Below are positions 1 through 8,795 of a stretch of 64,000 nt of DNA, piece by piece (the stretch's first letter is position 1; every line of letters begins with the position of its first letter). Source of the stretch: AC-32 sp963763475. Lineage in GTDB: Bacteria; Actinomycetota; Thermoleophilia; Gaiellales; Gaiellaceae. The position numbers and the translations under genes were made by a program. A model generated the notes under the pieces. That model was not told the DNA's origin, made no database searches, and worked only from the letters and a program-made list of their open reading frames with translations. The DNA lies in NCBI GenBank assembly GCA_963763475.1, contig CAVXOR010000001.1, forward strand, positions 186,001 through 250,000, read 5' to 3'.

Positions 1-30
1 CGATCTGCTCCGAAACATTCACGTCGGCGC

Positions 31-315
31 TCACAGGGCGAACTTCTCCACGACGACGACGCCGTTGTACTCGTGCACGACGCGCTCGACGTCGGGCTTC
101 TCGTGCCCGGGCCTGATCATGAACCAGGCCTCGTTTGAGCGGACTTGCAGATAGTCCTCGAGCGAGACGGAGATCTTCTCGAAGCAGGTCTCGTCGCCGC
201 ACTCGCAGACCCACTCCGGGTCGGGGCCGGAGTAGTTCCCCTGGATCTGCGCCACCCGCTCGTTCACCTCGCGGAAGAGCTTCTCGTTCTCGATGATCCG
301 TTCTTCCCGATCCAT
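31..315 (-). CDS. Small conserved protein of unknown function (94 aa)
   Basis: I do not recognise a named family. The protein begins MDREERIIENEKLFREVNER, an acidic helical N-terminus. Around residues 37-45 there is a cysteine cluster (CECGDETCFEKI), which could bind a metal. The C-terminal half is mixed strand and ends in VVVVEKFAL. There is no signal peptide or membrane segment. The ATG at 315 is a good start and lies divergent from the aldehyde dehydrogenase, 40 bases away. That it is a real gene is supported by its codon-frame composition and tidy placement; its function is unknown. Confidence 0.7.
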   Translation of the reverse strand: MDREERIIENEKLFREVNERVAQIQGNYSGPDPEWVCECGDETCFEKISVSLEDYLQVRSNEAWFMIRPGHEKPDVERVVHEYNGVVVVEKFAL

Positions 316-343
316 GGCCCCGAGGCCATGCTACTCCTCGGTC

Positions 344-349
344 TAGGAT
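344..349 (+). promoter_or_regulatory. -10 element TAGGAT for leaderless aldehyde dehydrogenase gene
   Basis: TAGGAT lies six bases before the ATG at 356, the spacing at which transcription would begin on the start codon. It favours ATG 356 over the GTG at 353. The same TANNNT-plus-6-to-8 arrangement recurs at many genes in the window. Confidence 0.5.
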
Positions 350-352
350 CAC

Positions 353-1945
353 GTGATGGCGCGGGAGACGCAGGCCGCCGCACTGCTGCGCTCGGTCAAC
401 CCGGCGACGCTCGAGGAGCTCGGCTCGGTCGCCGTCTCGCCGCCGGAGGAGATTTCCGAGACGGTCGTCGAGGCACGGCTCGCGGCCGAGCGCTGGGCGC
501 GGTCGTCCTTCCCGGAGCGCCGCGCGCTGCTCTCCGCGGTCGCCCAGGAAGCCCTTGCCCGCGCCGACCTGCTCGCGGCGACGGTGACGGCCGAGTCGGG
601 CAAGCCGCTCGTCGAGTCGTACACGGCCGAGCTGTTCGTCGCGCTCGACAACCTGCTCTGGGCGGCGGAGAACGCTCCCCGCGTGCTGGCCCCGGAGCGG
701 GTTCGCTTCCCGCAGCCCCACCTGCGGCACAAGCGCGGCCGGCTGCTCCACGATCCGCTGGGCGTGATCGCCGTGATCTCGCCGTGGAACTTCCCGCTGG
801 GGATCCCGCTCACCCAGGTGGCCTTCGCCGTCGCGGCCGGGAACGCGGTCGTGGTCAAGCCATCCGAGCTGACGCCGCTGACCGGCGGGTGGGTCGAGCG
901 CCTTTTCCGGGAGGCGGGTGCCCCGGACGGGCTCGTCCGCGTCGTCCAGGGAGGCGCCGAGACGGGCGAGGCGCTGGTGCGATCGCCGGGCGTGGGCAAG
1001 GTCGTCTTCACCGGGTCGGGCGAAGTCGGGCGCAAGGTCGCCGCCGCGGCGGGCGAGCGGCTACGGCCGGTGACGCTCGAGCTCGGCGGCAAGGACCCGA
1101 TGCTCGTCTTCACGGACGCCGACCTCGACCGCGCGATCGCCGGCGCGCTCTGGGGCTCGTTCTCGAACTGCGGTCAGGTCTGCTCGGCCGTCGAGCGGAT
1201 CTACGTCGAGCAGCCGCTGCACGAGGCGTTCGTCGAGGAGCTCGTGCGTCGGACGCGTGAGCTGCGGCTCGGGCGCGGCGACGAGCTGGAGACGGAGCTC
1301 GGCCCGCTGGTGGCGGAGGACCGGAGAGCGCACGTCGAGGAGCTGGTCTCCGATGCGGTCGGGCGCGGCGCGGAGCTGCGCACCGGCGGGCGGCGGGCCG
1401 ACGTGGGCCTGCCGGGCTGGTTCTACGAGCCGACCGTGCTGACCGGCGTGGAGCAGGAGGCTCGCGTCGAGCAGGAGGAGATCTTCGGTCCGGTGGTGAC
1501 GGTCAATCCCTTCCGCGACGAGGACGAGGCCGTGCGCAAGGCCAACGGCTCGAGCTTCGGTCTCGGCGCGAGCATCTGGACGCGCGACCTCGAGCGGGCG
1601 CGGCGTCTGGCGCCACGACTCGACGCCGGCTCGGTCTGGACGAACGACGTCTCCTACTCCTACGGCACCGGCCAGGCCTCCTGGGGCGGCACGAAGGAGT
1701 CCGGCTTCGGGCGCACGCACTCCAAGCACGGCCTGTACGAGCTCTCGCGCGTGAAGTTCGCCGACCTGGACAGCGGCCGCGTGCCCGTTCCTTGGTGGTA
1801 CCCGTACGACGACGGCATCCTGGACGGCCTCGCCGGCGTGCTCGAGCTGCTCTACGGCGAGGGCTTCGCGCGCAAGCTCGGCAAAGCCTGGCAGCACCGG
1901 CGCGGGCTCGTCCGGCTCGGGCGGCGGTACCTTTCCGGGTCGTGA
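353..1945 (+). CDS. Aldehyde dehydrogenase family protein
   Basis: NAD(P)-dependent oxidation of an aldehyde to an acid; the substrate cannot be told from sequence. Family landmarks are in order: ISPWNFPLGIP near residue 143, FTGSGEVG, the general-base glutamate in LELGGKD near 243, the catalytic cysteine in CGQVC near 277, and EEIFGPVV. At 530 aa it is about 40 residues longer than usual, with a C-terminal tail (WWYPYDDGILDGLAGVLELL) resembling that of some membrane-associated succinate-semialdehyde or fatty-aldehyde dehydrogenases. GTG 353 and ATG 356 are adjacent; the promoter spacing favours 356. The stop overlaps the moaC start by four bases, so the genes are translationally coupled. Confidence 0.9.
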   Translation: MMARETQAAALLRSVNPATLEELGSVAVSPPEEISETVVEARLAAERWARSSFPERRALLSAVAQEALARADLLAATVTAESGKPLVESYTAELFVALDNLLWAAENAPRVLAPERVRFPQPHLRHKRGRLLHDPLGVIAVISPWNFPLGIPLTQVAFAVAAGNAVVVKPSELTPLTGGWVERLFREAGAPDGLVRVVQGGAETGEALVRSPGVGKVVFTGSGEVGRKVAAAAGERLRPVTLELGGKDPMLVFTDADLDRAIAGALWGSFSNCGQVCSAVERIYVEQPLHEAFVEELVRRTRELRLGRGDELETELGPLVAEDRRAHVEELVSDAVGRGAELRTGGRRADVGLPGWFYEPTVLTGVEQEARVEQEEIFGPVVTVNPFRDEDEAVRKANGSSFGLGASIWTRDLERARRLAPRLDAGSVWTNDVSYSYGTGQASWGGTKESGFGRTHSKHGLYELSRVKFADLDSGRVPVPWWYPYDDGILDGLAGVLELLYGEGFARKLGKAWQHRRGLVRLGRRYLSGS

Positions 1946-2382
1946 GCGAGCTCTCGCACGTGGACGAGGCCGGGGAGGTCCGGATGGTGGACGTCGGCGG
2001 CAAGCCGGTCTCGCGCCGGCGCGCGGTGGCGCGGGCGGTAGTGCGAGTCGCGCCGGAGACCGTGAGCCAGCTCGCTTCCCTGCCGAAGGGCGACGCGTTC
2101 GTCACCGCCAAGCTGGCGGGCATCCAGGCCGCGAAGCGGACGAGCGAGCTGATCCCGCTCTGCCACCCGCTGCCGCTGACCCACGTCGGCGTCGAGATCG
2201 AGCTCGGCAAGGCGGAAGTCGAGATCGTCGCCTCGGCCGAGACGACCGCGCAGACCGGCGTCGAGATGGAGGCGCTCGTCGCCGCCTCGGTCGCCGCGCT
2301 GACGATCTACGACATGGCCAAGGCGATCGACAAGCGGATGGAGATCGGCGAGGTGCGCCTGCTGGAGAAGACGAAGTCGTGA
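1942..2382 (+). CDS. moaC: Cyclic pyranopterin monophosphate synthase MoaC
   Basis: Acts with MoaA to turn GTP-derived 3',8-cyclo-H2GTP into cyclic pyranopterin monophosphate, the first stage of molybdenum cofactor synthesis. The family signatures ELIPLCHPLPLTHV and GVEMEALVAASVAALTIYDM are present, along with the conserved DKRM segment near the C-terminus. At 146 aa it is close to the usual 150-160. GTG 1942 is chosen because it overlaps the upstream stop (GTGA) and places the N-terminus where homologues begin (SHVDEAGEVRMVDVGGKP). The stop overlaps the next cofactor gene by four bases. Confidence 0.93.
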   Translation: MSELSHVDEAGEVRMVDVGGKPVSRRRAVARAVVRVAPETVSQLASLPKGDAFVTAKLAGIQAAKRTSELIPLCHPLPLTHVGVEIELGKAEVEIVASAETTAQTGVEMEALVAASVAALTIYDMAKAIDKRMEIGEVRLLEKTKS

Positions 2383-2858
2383 AGGCGGCCGTGCTGACGA
2401 TCTCGGACGGCGTCGCCGAGGGAACGCGCGAGGACGAGAGCGGCTCGGCGCTCGCCGCGCTGCTGGGCGAGGAGGGCTACGAGGTCGAGCGGCGGGTGGT
2501 GCCCGACGACCGCGACGGGATCGCCGAGGCGATCGCCGAGCTGGCCGAGGACTCGGCCGTCGTGCTCACCACTGGCGGCACGGGCCTCGGCCCGCGCGAC
2601 GTGACGCCGGAGGCGACCGCCGACGTGCTCGAACGCATGGCGCCCGGGATCGCCGAGGCGCTGCGCGCGGACTCGCTGGCCAAGACGCCGCACGCCCTGC
2701 TCTCGCGCGGCCTGGCCGGCGTCCGCGGACGGGCGCTGATCGTGAACCTGCCCGGCTCGCCCGGTGGCTGCCGCGACGGCTTCGAGGTGCTACGGCCGGC
2801 GCTGAAGCACGCCCTCGAATTGCTCGCCGGCGAGCCGACGGCTCACAGGCAGACCTGA
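2379..2858 (+). CDS. mog: Molybdopterin adenylyltransferase, MogA/MoaB family
   Basis: Binds molybdopterin and adenylates it before metal insertion. The MoCF-binding fold is evident from ISDGVAEGTREDESG at the N-terminus, VLTTGGTGLGPRDVTPEAT in the middle and NLPGSPGG towards the end. At 159 aa it is a normal stand-alone domain. GTG 2379 overlaps the moaC stop (GTGA). MogA versus MoaB cannot be separated with confidence. No other cofactor genes are in the window. A structured repeat begins immediately after the stop. Confidence 0.88.
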   Translation: MKAAVLTISDGVAEGTREDESGSALAALLGEEGYEVERRVVPDDRDGIAEAIAELAEDSAVVLTTGGTGLGPRDVTPEATADVLERMAPGIAEALRADSLAKTPHALLSRGLAGVRGRALIVNLPGSPGGCRDGFEVLRPALKHALELLAGEPTAHRQT

Positions 2859-2931
2859 GGCGGCGCTTGCGACGCCGCTCTCAGGACGCGCGCGCCTCGC
2901 GCGTGCGTCCGTCTGCAACGACCGGTCGACC
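2859..2931 (-). repeat. Dispersed two-hairpin element, copy A (minus orientation)
   Basis: Read on the minus strand this copy shows TCGACCGGTCGTTGCAGACG, a GC-rich hairpin closed by GGACGC/GCGTCC, then TCCTGAG and a second hairpin GCGGCG/CGCCGC around a GCAAGC loop. It matches the copies at 23259-23333 and 28446-28516 over its whole length, with conserved unpaired segments and different but still complementary stems. It fills the gap between the molybdopterin gene and the prenyltransferase gene. Confidence 0.7.
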
Positions 2932-2955
2932 CATTACTCGGCAGAATCCGACGTT

Positions 2956-3810
2956 GTGACCGCTCTGGCGTATCCAGCCCGGTTCTACTCGCTCGTCAAG
3001 TTCGAGCACACGATCTTCGCGCTCCCGTTCGCGTACGTCGGCGCGTTCCTGGCGGTCGACGGCGTGCCGAGCGCGCACGACCTGGTCTGGATCACGGTCG
3101 CGATGGTCGGTGCCCGCTCGCTGGCGATGGGTCTGAACCGCCTGATCGACGCCAGCCTGGACGCACGCAACCCGCGCACCGCCGGCCGTGAGCTGCCGTC
3201 GGGCCTGCTTTCGCCGGCCGCCGTGGTCGCCTTCTGCACGGCTTCGCTCGCGGTGTTCCTCGCGGCCGTCTTCCAGCTCGACCCGCTGGTGCACTGGCTC
3301 TGGCCGATCCCCGTCGCGGGCTTCGTGATCTACCCGTACCTGAAGCGCTGGACCTGGCTCTGCCACCTCTGGCTCGGGGCGGTGGACGGGCTGGCGCCGG
3401 TCGGAGCGTGGGCGGCGATCACCGGGACGATCCCCTGGGAGGCCTGGGCGCTCGGAGGCGCGGTCGCACTCTGGGTGGCCGGCTTCGACTGCTTTTACGC
3501 GCTGCTCGACCTCGAGATCGATCGCGAGCAGGGGCTGCAGTCGATCGCGACTCGCTTCGGCGAGCGCGGCGCTTTTTGGGGCGCGCGCCTGCTCCACCTC
3601 GGCACGGTCGCATTGCTGGTCGCCGCCGGCCTGGGCCTGGACGTTGGCGTCCTCTACTGGCTCGGCGTGGCGGTCGTCGCCGGCCTGCTCGCCTACGAGC
3701 ACTCGCTCGTGCGCCCCGGCGACCTGCGGAGGCTCGACACCGCCTTCTTCACGATGAACGGCGTGATCTCGGTCGCGTTCTTCGTCTTCGTGCTGCTGGA
3801 CGTCCTGTGA
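2956..3810 (+). CDS. UbiA-family prenyltransferase (4-hydroxybenzoate polyprenyltransferase-like, quinone synthesis)
   Basis: Integral membrane enzyme that attaches a polyprenyl chain to an aromatic acid. The first aspartate-rich motif is NRLIDASLDARNPRT near residue 56 and the second is DLEIDREQGLQSIATRFG near 186; about eight hydrophobic helices surround them. At 284 aa the length is typical of UbiA/MqnP. It probably serves menaquinone synthesis, because complex I and cytochrome c assembly genes are nearby, but the aromatic substrate is not shown by sequence. A weak -10 (CAGAAT, 2942-2947) sits eight bases before GTG 2956. The stop overlaps ccmA by four bases. Confidence 0.88.
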   Translation: MTALAYPARFYSLVKFEHTIFALPFAYVGAFLAVDGVPSAHDLVWITVAMVGARSLAMGLNRLIDASLDARNPRTAGRELPSGLLSPAAVVAFCTASLAVFLAAVFQLDPLVHWLWPIPVAGFVIYPYLKRWTWLCHLWLGAVDGLAPVGAWAAITGTIPWEAWALGGAVALWVAGFDCFYALLDLEIDREQGLQSIATRFGERGAFWGARLLHLGTVALLVAAGLGLDVGVLYWLGVAVVAGLLAYEHSLVRPGDLRRLDTAFFTMNGVISVAFFVFVLLDVL

Positions 3811-4391
3811 TCCGCGCCGCCGGGCTCGAGAAGGACTACGGCGAGAAGCGCGTGCTGCGCGGGCTCGACTTCGAGCTCGAGCGCGGCGGCTTCTTAGTCG
3901 TCACCGGCCCGAACGGCGCGGGGAAGACCACGTTGCTCCGTCTCTGTGCAGGCCTGGCGGTGCCGACCGGTGGCACGCTCGAGGTCGAGCCGGAGCGTGG
4001 CGCGATCGGGTTCCTCGGCCACGAGCCGCTCGTGTACCGCGAGCTGACTGCGCTCGAGAACCTCGACCTGTACGGGCGGCTCTACCGCGTGCCCGAGCGG
4101 CGCGAGCGGATCGGCATGCTGCTCGAGCGCTTCGGCCTCTGGGAGTCTCGCCGCGAGCGCGCGGCCAGGCTCTCACGCGGGCAGCTGCAGCGCCTCGCGC
4201 TCTGCCGCTCGCTGCTACACCGGCCCGAGCTGCTGATCCTGGACGAGCCGTTCAGCGGCCTCGACGAAGCGGGTTCGGAGCTGCTCGACCGCGAGCTCGC
4301 CGGGATGCGGGAGCGGCGGACGATCCTCGTCGCCACGCACGACCCCGAGCGGGTCGCGCCGCTGGCGAGCGGGAGCCTGGCGCTTGCGTAA
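3807..4391 (+). CDS. ccmA: Heme exporter ATP-binding protein CcmA
   Basis: ATPase of the CcmABCD complex, which releases holo-CcmE from CcmC in system I cytochrome c maturation. Walker A is GPNGAGKTT near residue 34, the ABC signature is LSRGQLQRLALCRSL, Walker B is LLILDEPFSGLD and the switch histidine is in ATHDPER. At 194 aa it is the compact CcmA size. GTG 3807 overlaps the stop of the prenyltransferase. The reading frame overlaps ccmB by eight bases, as expected for a coupled ATPase-permease pair. Confidence 0.9.
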   Translation: MIRAAGLEKDYGEKRVLRGLDFELERGGFLVVTGPNGAGKTTLLRLCAGLAVPTGGTLEVEPERGAIGFLGHEPLVYRELTALENLDLYGRLYRVPERRERIGMLLERFGLWESRRERAARLSRGQLQRLALCRSLLHRPELLILDEPFSGLDEAGSELLDRELAGMRERRTILVATHDPERVAPLASGSLALA

Positions 4392-5025
4392 CTACTTCGC
4401 CGACACCGCGACGCTGGCCCGCAAGGACCTGCGGCTGGAGCTGCGCGCCCGCGACACGCTGCCGGCGATGCTGCTGTTCGTCGTCTCGATCCTGGTCGTC
4501 TTCCACTTCGCGCTGCCAACGGGGTCATCGCGACTCGCCGAGCTCGGGCTGCTCTGGGTCGCGATCGTCTTCACGGCGTTGCTCGGCCTGGGCCGTGCGT
4601 TCGTCGCGGAGCGTGAGCAGGGCCTGCTCGACGGGCTCGTGCTCGCGCCGGTCGACCGCAGCGCCATCTGGCTGGCGAAGGGGATCGCCACGCTCGCCTT
4701 CCTGCTTGCGGCCGAGGTGGTGGCGCTGCCGGCCTTTGCGCTCTTCTTCGAGCCGGTGGGCTGGTCGACCGTGGCCGGCGTGCTGCTCGCGGACCTCGGC
4801 ATCTGCGCCGTCGGCACGCTGCTGGCGGCGATGGCCGCCGCCGGCCGCGCGCGTGAGCTGCTCTTGCCGCTGCTCTTCCTGCCGCTCGCGCTCCCGATCG
4901 TGATCGGCGGCGTCGGCGCGAGCGTCGCCGAGGGCTCGGGCCGCTACCTGGGCTTCCTCGCGCTCTACGACGCGATCTTCGCGCTGCTCGCCTGGGCGTC
5001 GTTCGAGTACGTCGTCACGGAGTGA
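4384..5025 (+). CDS. ccmB: Heme exporter membrane protein CcmB
   Basis: Permease partner of CcmA, about six membrane helices, 213 aa. The N-terminus (LARKDLRLELRARDTLPAML) and the segment FVAEREQGLLDGLVLAPVDR are characteristic of the family. TTG 4384 is the only sensible start and overlaps ccmA by eight bases. The 3' end overlaps the 3' end of the oppositely transcribed ccmF by eleven bases, so the two transcripts run into each other. Confidence 0.88.
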   Translation: MRNYFADTATLARKDLRLELRARDTLPAMLLFVVSILVVFHFALPTGSSRLAELGLLWVAIVFTALLGLGRAFVAEREQGLLDGLVLAPVDRSAIWLAKGIATLAFLLAAEVVALPAFALFFEPVGWSTVAGVLLADLGICAVGTLLAAMAAAGRARELLLPLLFLPLALPIVIGGVGASVAEGSGRYLGFLALYDAIFALLAWASFEYVVTE

Positions 5026-7000
5026 CGGGCACCGGCGCGCCGCGCCGGGCGAGGCGGCGCTGCTCGCGCTCGTCTGGCCACATCGCGATCAGCGAGCCGA
5101 GCAGGAAGACGAAGCCCGCCAGCCAGATCAGGTCGACCAGCGGGTTGACGAGCGCCTTCACGACCACCGAGCCGTCGTCGTTGAACTGGTCGCCGATCAG
5201 GAACAGGTCCTGCGCGCGTAGCCAGTCGGTGCGGATGCCGACCTCGTTCGAGACCTGGCCCTCGACCGGATAGTCGTTCTTGCCGGCGAGGTAGGTGCCG
5301 AGGCTCCGGCCGCCGCGTGAGACGGCGAGGCGCGCGCGGATCTCGGTGCGGTTCGGCTCGTTGCGGACGACCGAGCCGAGGTAGCGTAGGTCGTAGCCGC
5401 CGATCCGCATCGTCTGGCCGGGCTCCAGCTTCTGCACCTTGGTCGAGCCGTACGCGCCACCGGCCACGCCGAGCGCGAGCAAGATGATCGCCGCGTGGAC
5501 GATGTAGCCGCCGTAGCGCCGCCGGTTGCGGCCGACGAGCGACGAGAACGCGGCGGGCCAGCTCGAGCGGTCGAGCGACTTGCGCGCGCGGGTGCCGCGG
5601 ATGAACTCGAGCGCGATCGCCGCGAGCACGAACGCGCAGAAGGTGTAGGCGGCGAGGCCGGCCGGGCTCGAGCCCGCGCCGAGCGCGACCAGCGCCACCC
5701 CGCAGGCGAGCGCGACCACCGCGGGCCCGATCAGGCTCGCGCCGAGCGCGCGTAACGAGGTGCGCCGCCAGGCGACGAGCGGGCCGATCCCCATCAGGAG
5801 CAGCAGCGGCAGCCCGAGGACGCGCAGGAAGAAGTCGAAGTACGGTGGGCCGACGGTGATCTTCTCCCCGCGCACGAGCTCCGAGAGCAACGGGAAGGCG
5901 ACGCCCCAGAGCACGGTCAGCGTCAGCGCGACGAGCAGCAGGTTGTTGTAGAGGAAGGCCGCCTCGCGCGAGGCCAGCGACTCCAGCCGCGTGTTCGTCC
6001 GCAGTAACGGCAGCCGCCAGAAGATCAGCGCCGTCGCGAAGGCGGCGACCACGGCGATGAAGCCGAGCAGCCAGGGCCCGATCGAGGACTGCGTGAAGCT
6101 GTGGATCGAGCTGATCACGCCGCTGCGAGTGAGGAACGTCCCGAACAGCGAGAGGCAGAAGGCGAGCGAGACGAGTACCGCGTTCCACACGCGAAGCATG
6201 TTCTTCTTCTCCTGCACCATCACCGAGTGCAGAAAGGCCGTTGAGGCGAGCCACGGCATCAGGGCGGCGTTCTCGACCGGGTCCCACGCGTAGTAGCCGC
6301 CCCAGCCGACCTCCTCGTAGGCCCACTTCGCGCCGAGCAGGATCCCGATCCCGAGCGCGGTCCAGGCCAGCAGCGTCCAGCGTCGGGTGGCCACGATCCA
6401 GCGCTCGTCGAACCTGCCGGCGAGCAGCGCGCCGGCGGCGAAGGCGAACGGGATCGTCAGGCCGACGTAGCCGAGGTAGAGGAGCGGGGGGTGGATCATC
6501 ATGTACGGGTTCTGCAGGCTCGGGTTGAGCCCGGCCCCGTCGAGCGGCGCGGCCTGCACCTCGAACGGGCTCGAGACGAAGACCAGCAGGAACGCGAAGA
6601 AGGTCGCCACTCCCCCGAGCACCGCCACCGCCGCGGGTAGCAGTCGCCGGATCAGCTCGCGGTTGAGCGTGACGGCGAGTGAGCCGAGCGCGGTGAGGAC
6701 GAACAGCCAGAGCAGCAGCGAGCCTTCCTGGCCGCCCCAGAAGCCGGTCCACGAGTACGGGAACGGCAGCTTTCGCGACGAGTGGTCGGCGACGTAGGTG
6801 AAGGTGAAGTCGCGGACGTGGAACGCGTGCAGGAGGACGAAGGCGGCCACGGCGGTCGCGGCGAATGCGCCGACGAGCGCGTTGCGGGCCGACTCGTGCA
6901 GCCGCCGCCGGCCGTCGTAGGCGGCGAGACCCCCTGCAACCGCGGCGTAGAGGGCGAGCCCGAAGGCGACGATGAGGGCGGCGCGCCCGAGGTCGGCCAC
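5015..7000 (-). CDS. ccmF: Cytochrome c heme lyase subunit CcmF
   Basis: Large polytopic membrane protein that, in system I, joins heme to apocytochrome c. The 661-residue protein has FWGGQEGSLLLWLF near residue 90, and the WWD-type heme-handling domain WGGYYAWDPVENAALMPW near residue 240, with about 14 hydrophobic helices and a larger soluble loop towards the C-terminus. The start is GTG 7000. It is on the opposite strand to ccmAB and ccmCD, which flank it on both sides. No ccmE, ccmG or ccmH is present in the window. Confidence 0.9.
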   Translation of the reverse strand: MADLGRAALIVAFGLALYAAVAGGLAAYDGRRRLHESARNALVGAFAATAVAAFVLLHAFHVRDFTFTYVADHSSRKLPFPYSWTGFWGGQEGSLLLWLFVLTALGSLAVTLNRELIRRLLPAAVAVLGGVATFFAFLLVFVSSPFEVQAAPLDGAGLNPSLQNPYMMIHPPLLYLGYVGLTIPFAFAAGALLAGRFDERWIVATRRWTLLAWTALGIGILLGAKWAYEEVGWGGYYAWDPVENAALMPWLASTAFLHSVMVQEKKNMLRVWNAVLVSLAFCLSLFGTFLTRSGVISSIHSFTQSSIGPWLLGFIAVVAAFATALIFWRLPLLRTNTRLESLASREAAFLYNNLLLVALTLTVLWGVAFPLLSELVRGEKITVGPPYFDFFLRVLGLPLLLLMGIGPLVAWRRTSLRALGASLIGPAVVALACGVALVALGAGSSPAGLAAYTFCAFVLAAIALEFIRGTRARKSLDRSSWPAAFSSLVGRNRRRYGGYIVHAAIILLALGVAGGAYGSTKVQKLEPGQTMRIGGYDLRYLGSVVRNEPNRTEIRARLAVSRGGRSLGTYLAGKNDYPVEGQVSNEVGIRTDWLRAQDLFLIGDQFNDDGSVVVKALVNPLVDLIWLAGFVFLLGSLIAMWPDEREQRRLARRGAPVPVTP

Positions 7001-7055
7001 GCGGCGAGTCTAGCTGCCGTCAGTCCGCGTTCTGCGATGATTCCGGCGGTTCCCG

Positions 7056-7745
7056 GTGCCCGCCCGCCTCCGCGACATCCCGCTGCCCGCGCTCGCCTGG
7101 AGCGCCGTCGGCGTGCTCGGGACAGCGGTCGCGCTGATCTTTTTCTACGCTCCGCTCGACGCCGACCAGGGGCTCGTCCAGAAGATCTTCTACATCCACG
7201 TGCCGATCGCCCTGACCGCGTACGCGTGCTTCGTCTGGGGCGCGTGGAAGGCGCTGACCCACCTGCGGACGCGGGCTCCCGGAGCGGACCTGGAGAGTTA
7301 CGCGGCGATCCACCAAGGCGTGATCTTCGGGGCGCTGACGCTCGTCACCGGCTCGATCTGGGCGCGCGCCTCGTGGGGGATCTGGTGGACCTGGAGCTCG
7401 AACCAGCTCGTGACCTTCCTGGTCCTGTTCCTCTTCTACTCGGCCTACTTCATGCTTCGCTACTCGGTCGAGCCGGGGCCGGCGCGGGCCAACATGTGCG
7501 CGGTCTACGCGCTCTTCGGGGTCGTGTTGATCCCGGTCTCGTGGCTCTCGATTCGGCTGGCGAACGACTTCATCCATCCGACCGTCTTCACCCGCGACGG
7601 GCCGCAGATGTCCGGCTCGATGTTCTTCACCTTCTGCGTCTCGTGGGCGGGGCTGCTGCTGCTCGCCGCGACGATGTACCGGGTCGAGCTCGCGGGCAAG
7701 CGGCTGGACGCACGGCTGCGCGAGCTGCGGGAACTACTGGCGTGA
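7056..7745 (+). CDS. ccmC: Heme exporter protein CcmC
   Basis: Membrane protein that presents heme to the chaperone CcmE. Six hydrophobic helices are visible in 229 aa. The tryptophan-rich WWD domain is GIWWTWSSNQLVTFLV near residue 110, flanked by conserved histidines in FYIHVPIALTAY and LANDFIHPTVF. The start is GTG 7056, 55 bases from the divergent ccmF start. The stop overlaps the small ccmD by four bases. Confidence 0.92.
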   Translation: MPARLRDIPLPALAWSAVGVLGTAVALIFFYAPLDADQGLVQKIFYIHVPIALTAYACFVWGAWKALTHLRTRAPGADLESYAAIHQGVIFGALTLVTGSIWARASWGIWWTWSSNQLVTFLVLFLFYSAYFMLRYSVEPGPARANMCAVYALFGVVLIPVSWLSIRLANDFIHPTVFTRDGPQMSGSMFFTFCVSWAGLLLLAATMYRVELAGKRLDARLRELRELLA

Positions 7746-7897
7746 GCGCTTCGGAGAAGTACGTCGCGGCCGCCTACCTGGTCGTGTTCCTCGGGGTGCT
7801 CGCGTGGGTGGCGATCATCGCCGCAAAGCTGGCTCGGCTCCAGCGCGAGGTCGCGGAGCTCGTCGAGCTGGCGCGACGCCGTCGCGATGCTGCTTAG
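7742..7897 (+). CDS. ccmD: Small heme exporter subunit CcmD-like
   Basis: A 51-residue protein with one membrane helix (YLVVFLGVLAWVAIIAAKLA) followed by a charged amphipathic tail (RLQREVAELVELARRRRD). That is the architecture of CcmD, which stabilises the CcmABC-CcmE complex, and its position directly after ccmC supports the assignment. GTG 7742 overlaps the ccmC stop (GTGA), and the end overlaps hemC by eleven bases. CcmD proteins share little sequence, so the call rests on topology and context. Confidence 0.75.
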   Translation: MSASEKYVAAAYLVVFLGVLAWVAIIAAKLARLQREVAELVELARRRRDAA

Positions 7898-8714
7898 GGT
7901 CGGCTCGCGTGGCTCGCGTCTCGCCCTGACGCAGGCCGAGCTGGCCTCGGAGCGCCTGCGGCGGCCGGGAGTTGAGATCGCCCTGGTGCCGATCACGACC
8001 GCGGGCGACCGCGACCGGACGAAGCCGTTCGGGGAAATCGGCTCGCGTGGGGTCTTCGTCAAGGAGCTCGAGGAGGCGCTGCTTGGGGGGCGCATCGACG
8101 TCGCCGTGCACTCGGCGAAGGACATGACCTCCTCCGATGCGGAGGGGCTGACGGTCGGTGCGTACCTGGAGCGGGAGGATCCGCGGGATGCCTTGTGCGG
8201 CGCCGGCGAGCTGCGGCCCGGGATGCGGGTCGGAACGGCTTCGGTGCGGCGGCGCGCGCAGCTGCTCGCGCTCGAGCCGTCGCTCTCGATCGAGCCCTTG
8301 CGGGGAAACATCGACACGAGGCTCCGCAAGCGAGGCGAGCGCGGACTCGACGCGGTCGTGCTGGCGGCCTGTGGGCTCGACCGGCTCGGCCTCGACGGCG
8401 AGATCGGACGACGCTTCGAGCCTGAGGAGGTGCTCCCGGAGGCCGGGCAGGGGGCGCTCGCATTGCAGGTCCGTGCCGGGGAGGAGGAGCTGGTGGTCGA
8501 CGCGGACCACGAGGAGACGCGCCGGCGGGTCGAGGCCGAGCGCATCCTCGTGTTCGCGATCGGCGGCGGCTGCCTGGCGCCGGTCGCCGCGCATCACGAC
8601 GGCAGCGTCCTGACCGGGATGATCGCGGCCGAGGACGGCTCCTGGCTCGAGCTTCGGCAGGGCGACGACCCGGGTCAACTGGCGGCTGAGCTGGCCTCTC
8701 TCGCCCAGAAATGA
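7887..8714 (+). CDS. hemC: Hydroxymethylbilane synthase (porphobilinogen deaminase)
   Basis: Polymerises four porphobilinogens into hydroxymethylbilane for heme. The N-terminus RVGSRGSRLALTQAE, the HSAKDM motif near residue 74, GTASVRRRAQLLA and the cysteine in IGGGCLAPVAAH, which carries the dipyrromethane cofactor, are all present. At 275 aa it is slightly shorter than the usual 300-310. ATG 7887 lies inside the end of ccmD, so heme synthesis and heme export appear to be co-expressed here. Confidence 0.95.
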   Translation: MLLRVGSRGSRLALTQAELASERLRRPGVEIALVPITTAGDRDRTKPFGEIGSRGVFVKELEEALLGGRIDVAVHSAKDMTSSDAEGLTVGAYLEREDPRDALCGAGELRPGMRVGTASVRRRAQLLALEPSLSIEPLRGNIDTRLRKRGERGLDAVVLAACGLDRLGLDGEIGRRFEPEEVLPEAGQGALALQVRAGEEELVVDADHEETRRRVEAERILVFAIGGGCLAPVAAHHDGSVLTGMIAAEDGSWLELRQGDDPGQLAAELASLAQK

Positions 8715-8795
8715 CACTTCCGGCACACCCCGGCCACAGTCGCGCGCGCCTTTGCCAGCTACGGTGAGTTGCCCCCGGGTGGGTGGGGGTTAGGG

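Noticed and set aside
1..22. Possible gene start on the minus strand running off the left edge (GTG at 22)
   Set aside because: Only seven codons are visible; too short to support a call.
4965..6752. Long minus-strand frame overlapping ccmF in another phase
   Set aside because: Arg/Pro/Ala-rich, no domain; ccmF in its own frame explains the region.
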